The position numbers and the translations under genes are program-made. The notes beneath the pieces were generated by a model. It did not search any database. It was given only the letters and a program-made list of their open reading frames with translations, and was not told the origin of the DNA. A stretch of 64,000 nt of DNA from Bacillus sp. REN10 (GTDB taxonomy: Bacteria; Bacillota; Bacilli; Bacillales; Domibacillaceae), in NCBI RefSeq assembly GCF_016820555.1, contig NZ_JADHDW010000008.1, positions 62,001-126,000 of the forward strand, written 5' to 3'. Position 1 is the first letter of the stretch. Every line of letters begins with the position of its first letter. This document shows positions 41,996-49,307 of this stretch, in pieces.

Positions 41996-43708
41996 TCATA
42001 ATTGGTATCTTTTCAGTTTTTCATATAAGCCTGATCGGCTAATTCCTAGCAATCTAGCTGCTTTCGCTTTATTTCCGTTCACTTCTTCCATCACTTTCTG
42101 AATCGCCGACATTTCGGCTTGCTCCGTTAAAGAATAAGACTGATCAAGCGATAATAAAGCCGACTCTGCTTTCGTCGTCAAATATTCAGGTAAATCTTCC
42201 ATTTGAATATGTCCTGTTTCTGCAAATGTCATCGCTCGTTCTAAAATGTTCTTTAATTCACGGACATTTCCCGGCCAATCGTAATACAATAAACACTGGA
42301 GAGCCTCTTCTTTGATTCCCGTCACACTTGTGCTGAGCACCCGGTTTAATTCTTTCATTATATGGTCAATTAATAATTGAACATCTCCTTTTCTTTCTCT
42401 TAATGGCGGAATATATAACGAAATGACATTTAACCGGTAATACAAATCTTCACGAAATTCGCCATTTTGCACCATCTCTTCTAACGGCCGATTCGTCGCT
42501 GCAATGATTCGCACATCGACATGGATACGCTCCGTTCCTCCCACACGGTAAAACTCACGATCTTGAATGACGCGCAACAGCTTCGCTTGCAACACAAGCG
42601 ACATATCTCCAACTTCATCTAAAAAAAGCGTTCCGCCATTCGCTAAATCAAACTTCCCGATTTTCCCTTTGCGATTCGCACCCGTGAACGCTCCTTCTTC
42701 ATAGCCGAAAAACTCTGATTCTAGCAATTGTTCAGGAATGGCGGCACAATTAACTTCGACAAAGGGCCCTTCTTTTCGCGCGCTGCTTGCATGAATAGCA
42801 TGAGCAAACAATTCCTTTCCTGTGCCGGACTCCCCTCGAACTAAAATGGTTGAACGACCTTTAGCTGCTTTCGCCGCACTTTTCTTCAACTTATCTAAAT
42901 ACGCATCATTCGTCATAATGTGATCCCATGTAAATCGAGATTGTTCTGACTTTTTCAATTCACTTAAATAATAAGCAGCCTTGCTTTCCGCTTTTTCGAG
43001 TTTTTTAAACAAAATGCTCACTTCATGCAGTTGTCGATACATCACTTTGCCAAGCACGCCGATCACTTTTTGATCTTGAACAATCGGAATGCGGTGAACA
43101 ATATACTTGATCCCGTTCACTTCCATAAAGTCGCTAAGCTCCGCCTCTTCTGTATGAAAAGCCTTCGACAAATGAAAATGAGGAAACACTTGATCAACAG
43201 GCTGATGCAAAACGTCTTGCTGCTGTAAGTTAAATAGATCCAACAGAGCAGGATTAACCATTTCAATGCGAGACTTTTCATCAATCAGGATGATGCCGTC
43301 ATACGCATGCTCAATCGCCGTATCTAATTTCCGCTTCAGCATTAATGCCCTCACAATATCTGTTTGTGTAGCTAAACCAACAACCTTCTTATTTTCATCA
43401 AGAACAATTCCAGTACCTACTTTAGTCGTTTTGACAATTTCCGCTACTTCTCTAAACGTCATATTCACTGGAAGTGTGAACGGCTGATCAATGACATACT
43501 CCATTACATTCGCTGACAAAGGCTGTTCATTTAAGATCATTTTATATACAGAACTGCGGGTAAATACACCGACTAGTTCACGATGATCATTCGTAACAGG
43601 CAAAGTGTTCCATTTGTTTTCCTTCATCATCACAAGTGCTTCTTTTAACGTAGACATTTCACCTAGCGTTTCTGTGACCGGTGTCATGATATCTTTTATA
43701 TAAGTCAA
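41996..43708 (-). CDS. Sigma-54-dependent activator with two CBS domains and PAS
   Basis: A 570-residue enhancer-binding protein. Residues 1-60 and 66-122 are CBS domains (IKDIMTPVTETLGEMSTLKE; VMEYVIDQPFTLPVNMTFRE). A PAS domain follows at 128-225 (AIEHAYDGIILIDEKSRIEM). The AAA+ module has Walker A GESGTGKE at 292-299, GAFTGA at 339-344 and Walker B GGTLFLDEVGDM. The C-terminal Fis-type HTH is NKAKAARLLGISRSGLYEKL. CBS pairs usually bind adenine nucleotides or CoA-type ligands, so it may sense energy state or acyl-CoA. The start is TTG at 43708, seven bases after AAGGAGG. It is encoded directly upstream of the ligase pair. Confidence 0.93.
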   Translation of the reverse strand: MTYIKDIMTPVTETLGEMSTLKEALVMMKENKWNTLPVTNDHRELVGVFTRSSVYKMILNEQPLSANVMEYVIDQPFTLPVNMTFREVAEIVKTTKVGTGIVLDENKKVVGLATQTDIVRALMLKRKLDTAIEHAYDGIILIDEKSRIEMVNPALLDLFNLQQQDVLHQPVDQVFPHFHLSKAFHTEEAELSDFMEVNGIKYIVHRIPIVQDQKVIGVLGKVMYRQLHEVSILFKKLEKAESKAAYYLSELKKSEQSRFTWDHIMTNDAYLDKLKKSAAKAAKGRSTILVRGESGTGKELFAHAIHASSARKEGPFVEVNCAAIPEQLLESEFFGYEEGAFTGANRKGKIGKFDLANGGTLFLDEVGDMSLVLQAKLLRVIQDREFYRVGGTERIHVDVRIIAATNRPLEEMVQNGEFREDLYYRLNVISLYIPPLRERKGDVQLLIDHIMKELNRVLSTSVTGIKEEALQCLLYYDWPGNVRELKNILERAMTFAETGHIQMEDLPEYLTTKAESALLSLDQSYSLTEQAEMSAIQKVMEEVNGNKAKAARLLGISRSGLYEKLKRYQL

Positions 43709-43943
43709 AATGACGCCTCCTTCTTTGAGAATTTTCCAAATATTTTAACTTCATATTATCATGGTTTGTTAGTGGAGGATACTTTTTTGCCAACAGCCTT
43801 TTATAAACAAAATTCGTGTATGCATTGTTTTTTTGTAACTTTCATAGAAGTTTTGTCGAACATCTTTCATTTTCTTTCTAAACTGGGCATAATACATACT
43901 GTTGTGTGAATTAAAATACGAATGAAAAATGGGAGACTAAAAA

Positions 43944-44123
43944 ATGGAAAAAATTGATTCGAATTTAGTTACCGAAATTATGTCTAAACGTCACTTGATG
44001 ATTAAAACAGGAATGATGAAGGGGTTAAGTCACAGCGAGACAATCAAGTACAGCCAAGAGTTGGACAAGCTTATTGCCAAGTACCAAATGATCAGCAGAA
44101 GTTTCCAGTCATTCAACGATTAA
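43944..44123 (+). CDS. Spo0E-like sporulation regulatory protein (aspartyl-phosphate phosphatase family)
   Basis: A 59-residue protein that is only a helical hairpin: MEKIDSNLVTEIMSKRHLMI, then KGLSHSETIKYSQELDKLIA and a short tail. The signature S-Q-E-L-D (S-x-x-x-D) with following helix is that of Spo0E, YisI and YnzD, which dephosphorylate Spo0A~P in the cytoplasm and delay sporulation. GGGAG lies eight bases before the ATG. An extended -10 element (TGGGCATAAT) is found about 40 bases upstream. It is monocistronic between the activator and ydjO. Confidence 0.85.
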   Translation: MEKIDSNLVTEIMSKRHLMIKTGMMKGLSHSETIKYSQELDKLIAKYQMISRSFQSFND

Positions 44124-44245
44124 TCACAAAAAACACAACAAGAAATAACAGTCTTTCAAATAAAGTAGACAGAAACTTATGAAACCACATAAAAGTATGA
44201 GATAATAGCATGGAACGAAAAATATGCTAACTAGGAAGTGACGAT

Positions 44246-44449
44246 ATGTCTTACTACAATAACCGACGTACAGAACCTTTACCGAGTGAAGACGTGGCTA
44301 CATGGGAATGTGTGTCACCAAACTGTAACGGCTGGATGAGAAAAGACTTTGCTACAAAAGATGCCCCGCCATGCCCATTCTGCGGATCAGAAATGAACAC
44401 CGGAACACGACACATCACCGCCCTAAAAAACAACAATTTACATAAGTAA
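44246..44449 (+). CDS. ydjO: Cold-inducible protein YdjO-like
   Basis: A 67-residue zinc-ribbon protein matching the YdjO pattern: MSYYNNRRTEPLPSEDVATW, CVSPNCNGWMRKDFA and APPCPFCGSEM, giving C-x4-C...C-x2-C metal ligands. YdjO is annotated as cold-inducible in B. subtilis; its molecular role is not known. AGGAAGTGA precedes the ATG and a TATAAT-like element (GATAAT) lies about 45 bases upstream. Confidence 0.88.
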   Translation: MSYYNNRRTEPLPSEDVATWECVSPNCNGWMRKDFATKDAPPCPFCGSEMNTGTRHITALKNNNLHK

Positions 44450-44761
44450 AGAAAAGTGGAGACGACGGCTCAGACACGATAAGCAAATGATAGAATGACG
44501 AAATGGCACTGTTTGGCGACATATGGGCTCAAACGACTCGCACGAGATAAAGAAAGCACGATGAACATGAGTAAATCGATGTTGACTTATCCCAAGGATG
44601 AGTGTGGAAGGCCACTAGTCGCTAGTGCCTAGAAGGAGTAGACAAAACTCAGTCGCTGATACTGGTCATTGACCGACTCCTCGGTCTTAAACATTAAGTA
44701 AAAACCTGCACATGTTGTAATTGTCGCTCGTTCTCATGCAAAAAAGCGAATCAACATGATA
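44450..44761. other. Gene-free stretch, relatively G+C-rich, possible structured RNA
   Basis: No frame with a ribosome site is visible. The base composition is richer in G+C than typical intergenic DNA here, with hairpin-forming pieces: CACTAG-TCG-CTAGTG near 44616-44632 and GGAGTAG / CGACTCC arms around 44637 and 44680. I cannot match it to a known RNA class. Confidence 0.4.
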
Positions 44762-44806
44762 AAAAAATAAACAAGGTGAAGGCGATTATTCTTGCGCCTT
44801 CACCTT
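44762..44806 (-). terminator. Terminator overlapping the end of the WYL-regulator gene
   Basis: AAGGTGAAGGCG at 44773-44784 pairs perfectly with CGCCTTCACCTT at 44795-44806, and the minus strand continues GTTTATTTTTTTATC. The right arm encodes the last residues of the protein. Confidence 0.85.
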
Positions 44807-45799
44807 ATCTGCTATATACAAATCGTACATGTTGTTTACTTCTTGTTTCACTCGCTCCCTTAAGGCAAATGGCTGCACCACTTCTGCTTTCGCGCCAAAA
44901 TTTAAGATCCAGTTTACTAAACCATCACTGACGATCGCTTTTGCTGACAGAATAAAATGCTCTTCTCCATCCTTTTGGATATCTGCTCCATGGCCAAATT
45001 TGTCAATCATCACATTAATTAATTCATTAGTAAAACGAATTTTAATCCAGTTTGCTTGTCCGGCAAACATGTTAAAGGTCGATTGAACGTATTTGCCAAC
45101 ATCAAAAGCTTCATACACAAACGCTTCTTCCGTCACTTGAACATTTCGCATACGATCAATGCGGTAATGCCTAATTTCATCCGCTTCGAAATAATAAGCA
45201 ATTAGATAATAAAAGTCGTGTGCCCATGTTAAAGCGAGCGGTTTCACTTTGTATAGTGCTCCCTCGTGGCTTAAAATAAACTGCTTGTCCACATTATATC
45301 GACCGTATTGAAACGTCACGATTCTCTTCTCTGTAATCGCTTCATGTAAATCGTGAATCGCCAGCCGAACTAATTTGCTTTTACTCTTGATTGAGGTATC
45401 AATTAAAAGCTCATTTTGCAACCTTTTCGCTTGTTGCTTACTTGTTAGCGTTTTTATTTTTCGAGTGAGACTTTTCGTTTCTTCTTTCGTGATAAACCGG
45501 GCAGAAACAACGGCATCAATTAGCATTCTTAATTCATAAGGCTCAAACAGCCGATATTGATGACTATAGTATTTCGGCATTCCTTCTTTTTCCTGATTGA
45601 TAGTAATATCAAAATTAGCTTCTATCAAATTTTCAATATCATCTTTTAATGAGTTTTTATTTGGTTTATACTCTTCGCCATAAAATGTTTGAAACTTGGA
45701 AATGATGTCCTCCATCGTCCATTGATGACCTTCATCCGTCTCTTCCCGAAACCACTCCATCAGCTTAAGAAGCCGTTGCTTGTTGTTAATTTTGATCAT
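44786..45799 (-). CDS. WYL-domain helix-turn-helix transcriptional regulator
   Basis: A 337-residue regulator. The N-terminal winged HTH reads RLLKLMEWFREETDEGHQWT...NSLKDDIENLIEANFDI. The WYL domain spans about 140-235, with LHEAITEKRIVTFQYGRYNV, KVKPLALTWAHDFYYLIAYY and the R-x-x-R-I-D-R-M type end HYRIDRMRNVQV. A WCX-like C-terminal domain follows. The W of the W-Y-L triad is seen as WAHDFYYLIAY. WYL domains bind nucleic acids or nucleotides. ATG start with GGGGCGAAATG upstream. It diverges from the acetyltransferase with the structured leader. Confidence 0.92.
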   Translation of the reverse strand: MIKINNKQRLLKLMEWFREETDEGHQWTMEDIISKFQTFYGEEYKPNKNSLKDDIENLIEANFDITINQEKEGMPKYYSHQYRLFEPYELRMLIDAVVSARFITKEETKSLTRKIKTLTSKQQAKRLQNELLIDTSIKSKSKLVRLAIHDLHEAITEKRIVTFQYGRYNVDKQFILSHEGALYKVKPLALTWAHDFYYLIAYYFEADEIRHYRIDRMRNVQVTEEAFVYEAFDVGKYVQSTFNMFAGQANWIKIRFTNELINVMIDKFGHGADIQKDGEEHFILSAKAIVSDGLVNWILNFGAKAEVVQPFALRERVKQEVNNMYDLYIADKVKAQE

Positions 45800-45907
45800 A
45801 CATTTCGCCCCTTTCTTCCTTCATTGTATCAAAAAAATTAGGAATTAAATCCAATATTTCTTTCTCTTTTTCTCGAAAAAAAAAATTTAAAAATGTATAA
45901 AAAACAG

Positions 45908-45936
45908 TTTCCAAACAAAAATTTTTTTTGTATGAT
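45908..45936 (+). promoter_or_regulatory. Sigma-A promoter for the acetyltransferase leader
   Basis: TTTCCA at 45908-45913 and TATGAT at 45931-45936 are 17 bp apart, placing the start near 45943 and giving a leader of about 177 nt. Confidence 0.5.
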
Positions 45937-45959
45937 AGTAGCAGAAAAACAAATAATCA

Positions 45960-46119
45960 ATGGTGATTTAGGGAAGGCAAATGGTGCGCCACCAGCTTCT
46001 TTAGCTGGTTCTAGTGGGTTCGATTCCCACCCCGAAATTTTTTATGAAAGCTATGAAAAATTTCGAGGGTGGAATTCGGGCACAGTAGGACCGAACTGCC
46101 CTCACATGGAGGGATTAAC
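45960..46119 (+). promoter_or_regulatory. Structured 5' leader with tRNA-like arms upstream of a GNAT gene
   Basis: Three elements can be drawn. CCAGC-TTCTTTA-GCTGG (45991-46007) looks like an anticodon arm. GTGGG-TTCGATT-CCCAC (46014-46030) has exactly the stem and loop of a tRNA T-arm. A long hairpin follows (CGAAATTTTT with AAAAATTTCG, 46034-46066). Extending the long hairpin by CCACCC/GGGTGG would disrupt the T-arm-like stem, so the two are mutually exclusive. TTCGG and CCGAA at 46077-46098 form a further stem before the ribosome site. No D-arm or acceptor stem is present, so it is not a tRNA. Confidence 0.55.
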
Positions 46120-46677
46120 ATGTTAAAGAAGCGCGATGTACATGACAGCCATGTACTATTTGATTTGATGACGCATCCCGAAGTCTTCCCTTTCGTGCGT
46201 CAAAAAGCTCACTCCTATGAAGAGTTTGTCTTCGTTTCTAAACAAACAATTGAAGCGGAAGAGCGCGGTGAATTAATTTCACGCACAATTTTAGATGAAT
46301 GGGGCAACCCAATTGGTACAATCAATTTATATGATATTAATGAAAAAGCAGGATTTCTGGGCACTTGGTTGGGTAAGCCCTATCATGGAAAAGGATATAA
46401 TGCTCCAGCAAAGGAAGCTTTCTTTCAAGAACTATTTTATGAGCTAGGCATTGAAGCGGTGTTTATGCGAATCCGCAAAGTAAATACACGCTCCTTAAAA
46501 GCGGCTCAAAAACTACCATATGCTATTTTAGCAAACGAGACGCGTCCATCGATTTACGCACAAATCAATGAACATGAAGATGTGTACGATCTCTTTGAAA
46601 TTTCAAAAGATTTATTCACCCTCTACATGATGCGCAAAATGAACGAAGCAGCAGACGATCAAGCAATGGAAGCTTAA
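46120..46677 (+). CDS. GNAT acetyltransferase, RimJ/RimL-like
   Basis: A 185-residue GNAT protein: MLKKRDVHDSHVLFDLMTHP at the start, EWGNPIGTINLYDINEKAGF and the acetyl-CoA site as LGTWLGKPYHGKGYNAPAKE. FMRIRKVNTRSLKAAQKL, the usual 'N-x-x-S-x-x-x-x-x-K' helix of RimJ/RimL-type enzymes, is clear. Targets may be ribosomal proteins or small amines. The ATG at 46120 follows GGAGG by six bases; longer in-frame codons upstream fall in the structured leader. It ends before the terminator at 46751. Confidence 0.87.
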   Translation: MLKKRDVHDSHVLFDLMTHPEVFPFVRQKAHSYEEFVFVSKQTIEAEERGELISRTILDEWGNPIGTINLYDINEKAGFLGTWLGKPYHGKGYNAPAKEAFFQELFYELGIEAVFMRIRKVNTRSLKAAQKLPYAILANETRPSIYAQINEHEDVYDLFEISKDLFTLYMMRKMNEAADDQAMEA

Positions 46678-46750
46678 AAATTTCCCCTCTGCCAAATTCA
46701 CTATAAGTGACAATCGATTCTCATATCCTCTACTATGAGCTAATGATTAG

Positions 46751-46779
46751 ACCCTTCAGCGTCCCGCTGAAGGGTTTTC
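46751..46779. terminator. Bidirectional terminator between the acetyltransferase and ABC permease genes
   Basis: ACCCTTCAGC at 46751-46760 pairs with GCTGAAGGGT at 46766-46775, followed by TTTCC; it lies right after the ABC permease stop on the other strand. Confidence 0.75.
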
Positions 46780-46783
46780 CAAT

Positions 46784-47584
46784 TTATACACTTAAATCCT
46801 TTTTCGTAAAGATGCGAATAGCGACTGCAAACAAGATCGTTCCTGCTAATCCAAGCCCCAACATAATCCAACCGAAAGCATAATCGGGCTTGATAATCTT
46901 CGCTGGATTAAACACTGTAAAGATCGTCATATATTGCAACCAATCTAGCTGATCGCTTATTTTTGCCGCTAAATCTAGCACATAAAACAGCAAAATTAAA
47001 CTAGCTGAATACGCTAAAGCTTTCTTCTCATCATTCATGATTGCTGAAAATAGAAAAGCGATACCACTGATCACATAAAAGAACAACAAAGCAATCAAAT
47101 TTAATTTCACAAAATTCCCGAGTGCAAATGATTCATCAATAAAAAGAAACGCTCCGATGATCCCACCAAGCATCGTACAACCGATAATGATCACAAGCCC
47201 TGATAACAATACGAGCAACTGTGTTCTAGCAATTGCGTCTCTTGCTACCGGCATCGACAGCAAATAAGCAATCGCCCCGCGGTCGACTAGGCGAGCCAAT
47301 AACTGTGAAGCGGTCATAATACAATAAATAGTTAATATAATCACAAACAACAATCCGTAGAATTTGCCGCTAATAAAATCAAGCAGCGTCCCCATTCCTT
47401 GATCTAAATTAAACGCATCAATAAACCCTTGTGGCATTTGTTGCAGCAGCTGATCCATTTCTGTTCCTGAAACGGAAGGATAAACACTAATCACGAGTAA
47501 TAAGTAAAGTGCAGCCCCCATTCCATAGCTGAACATCGCCTTTGCATGTACCTTCATCATCTTTTGATACAGCGCACCATTCAT
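46784..47584 (-). CDS. ABC-2 type exporter permease
   Basis: A 266-residue permease with six membrane helices. After MKVHAKAMFSYGMGAALYLL there is a large extracytoplasmic loop, SGTEMDQLLQQMPQGFIDAF, then helices LLFVIILTIYCIMTASQLLA, LLVLLSGLVIIIGCTMLGGI, LIALLFFYVISGIAFLFSAI, LAYSASLILLFYVLDL and a C-terminal one. DRGAIAYLLSMPVARDAI is typical of this ABC-2 branch. It forms an exporter with the ATPase, whose stop it overlaps by four bases (ATGA). Substrate unknown; a drug or peptide is likely given the adjacent TetR gene. Confidence 0.88.
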   Translation of the reverse strand: MNGALYQKMMKVHAKAMFSYGMGAALYLLLVISVYPSVSGTEMDQLLQQMPQGFIDAFNLDQGMGTLLDFISGKFYGLLFVIILTIYCIMTASQLLARLVDRGAIAYLLSMPVARDAIARTQLLVLLSGLVIIIGCTMLGGIIGAFLFIDESFALGNFVKLNLIALLFFYVISGIAFLFSAIMNDEKKALAYSASLILLFYVLDLAAKISDQLDWLQYMTIFTVFNPAKIIKPDYAFGWIMLGLGLAGTILFAVAIRIFTKKDLSV

Positions 47585-48465
47585 GAGTGTTCACCTCTCC
47601 GATCATAATAGTCCATAAAAATATCCTCTAAGCTTTGAGCATGCACATCTAGATTCAACACATGATAATCCGCCAAGGTACGAATTAGCAAATTAAAGTC
47701 ACCTTTTACCATCACTCGAACTCGGTTTTCATCTGCTCGTTCGGCCTGTAATACTTGCTGAAGTTGGCTCGCTTCCGCCTCATTTGCTACTGTTATTTCA
47801 ATGACTTTCCGCTGCAAAGTTTGCCACTGCCGCACATCATTCTCTGCGACTAGATGACCATCTTTAATAATCGCCGCTCGATCACATGTCCGCTCAATTT
47901 CTTGAAAGCTATGAGACGAAAATAGAAAAGTCGTACCTCGTTTTTTCTCTTCATTGACAAGGTTGATAAATAACTGCTGCATAAGAGGATCAAGTCCTGA
48001 TGTTGGTTCATCCAAAATAATGACAGATGGCCGATGCATAAAGGTTGCGGTGATCGCCACTTTTTGCTTCATTCCTTTCGACATTTTCCTAATCGGTGTA
48101 TTTGGGTCAAATTGCAGTCTTTCAATTAACTCATTTTTCAAAGAATGGTTCTTCATTCCGCGCATATCAGCTAATAATTGAAGAAACTCACTGCCGGTCA
48201 TCCCTTCGATAAAAGCAATTTCCCCCGGCAAGTAGCCAGTGAATGCTTGAATAGCTGCTGCTTCTCTCCAGCAGTCTAACTGTCGAATGGTCGCCTGCCC
48301 ACGATCCGCTTGAATAAACCCCATTAATAAACGAATCGTCGTTGATTTTCCTGCCCCGTTTGGACCGAGAAAACCGAATGCCTCTCCTTCTGCAATCGAA
48401 AACGAAAGATCAAATACCCCTCGACCATTTGAAAACTGTTTCGTCAATCCATTAACATCGATCAC
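47581..48465 (-). CDS. ABC transporter ATP-binding protein
   Basis: A 294-residue ABC ATPase. Walker A is GPNGAGKST, the Q-loop region is LPGEIAFIEGMTG, the signature MSKGMKQK, Walker B VIILDEPTSGLD and the switch FLFSSHS. The C-terminal extension of about 85 residues is typical of exporters of the CcmA/NatA kind. GTG at 48465 is preferred: GGGGG lies eight bases upstream and the protein then begins IDVNGLTKQF; another GTG three codons earlier is too near. It pairs with the downstream permease and diverges from a TetR regulator. Confidence 0.93.
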   Translation of the reverse strand: MIDVNGLTKQFSNGRGVFDLSFSIAEGEAFGFLGPNGAGKSTTIRLLMGFIQADRGQATIRQLDCWREAAAIQAFTGYLPGEIAFIEGMTGSEFLQLLADMRGMKNHSLKNELIERLQFDPNTPIRKMSKGMKQKVAITATFMHRPSVIILDEPTSGLDPLMQQLFINLVNEEKKRGTTFLFSSHSFQEIERTCDRAAIIKDGHLVAENDVRQWQTLQRKVIEITVANEAEASQLQQVLQAERADENRVRVMVKGDFNLLIRTLADYHVLNLDVHAQSLEDIFMDYYDRRGEHS

Positions 48466-48487
48466 CTTGCCCACCCCCGATAAGTTT

Positions 48488-48584
48488 TGAAATATAAACG
48501 ATAAAATATTTCATTTTAATTGTATGCCATTCTTTTCCTTAACACAATGTTTTTTTGAAATATTTATTCTATTCCATTTCAAAA
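48488..48584. promoter_or_regulatory. Two dyads between the ABC operon and the TetR gene
   Basis: TGAAATAT-N10-ATATTTCA spans 48488-48513 and TTTTGAAAT-N14-ATTTCAAAA spans 48553-48584; both are perfect and share the TGAAAT half. They flank the intergenic region and are likely operators of the TetR protein encoded at 48628. Confidence 0.6.
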
Positions 48585-48627
48585 CGTGGCATAATAAAAG
48601 AAAACGAACGAAATTTAGGTGATTCTC

Positions 48628-49239
48628 ATGAACGGTTTTGATAAACGAACGGAAAAGAAAAGACAACAAATTAAAGAAGCCACTTTCACTTTATTGAAAA
48701 CAAAAATAGCAAAAGCAATAACGATCAAAGAAATTGCCCAGCTTGCTCAAGTATCGCAAGTAACCATTTACAATTATTTTGAAAGTAAAGAGTTATTAAT
48801 AAGGGAGGTCATGAAAGAATATATCGCCAAACAAGTACAGCAATCGAAAGACCTGTTTCAACGTGAGCTTCCTTTAAAAGTGAAAATCGAAATGATTCTT
48901 TTTCAAAAAAAAGCAACGATTCAAGATATCGAACCAGCAAACTTTCAGCAACTGTTAACGGATGATCATGAGCTACAACAATTTGTTGAATCCCTCTATC
49001 AAAATGACATCATGCCCTTATTTATTGAAATGATTCAACAAGCCCAAGCAAGAAACGAAATCAATCCAAACCTCTCTATTCAAGCAATTTTGTTTTACTT
49101 AGACACCTGGAAAGAGGCGAGTGACAAACTGACCTATGACGACTTTTCGCATGATGATCTAGCCCAGTTTACGGAGGAATTAATTCAATTATTCTTTTAC
49201 GGCTTATCACCGCATTCAATGCCCAATGACGAAAACTAG
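48628..49239 (+). CDS. TetR family transcriptional regulator
   Basis: A 203-residue repressor. The N-terminal HTH is KKRQQIKEATFTLLKTKIAK followed by ITIKEIAQLAQVSQVTIYNY and FESKELLIREVM. The rest is the all-helical ligand-binding and dimer domain. The ATG at 48628 follows AGGTGATTCTC; a GTG three codons earlier lies within that site. It is divergent from the ABC exporter genes, with shared TGAAAT dyads, and so probably represses the exporter and itself. The MATE gene begins 68 bases downstream on the same strand. Confidence 0.92.
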   Translation: MNGFDKRTEKKRQQIKEATFTLLKTKIAKAITIKEIAQLAQVSQVTIYNYFESKELLIREVMKEYIAKQVQQSKDLFQRELPLKVKIEMILFQKKATIQDIEPANFQQLLTDDHELQQFVESLYQNDIMPLFIEMIQQAQARNEINPNLSIQAILFYLDTWKEASDKLTYDDFSHDDLAQFTEELIQLFFYGLSPHSMPNDEN

Positions 49240-49307
49240 CCCCTTCTACTAGAAAAGTATGTTATAATTCTTTCATTCTGCCAAATAACGGCGAAAGGAA
49301 GGATAAC

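Noticed and set aside
45985-46035. Possible tRNA gene suggested by GTGGGTTCGATTCCCAC
   Set aside because: The T-arm and an anticodon-like arm are present, but there is no D-arm and no acceptor stem pairing, and no CCA-proximal end. It is listed instead as a structured leader.
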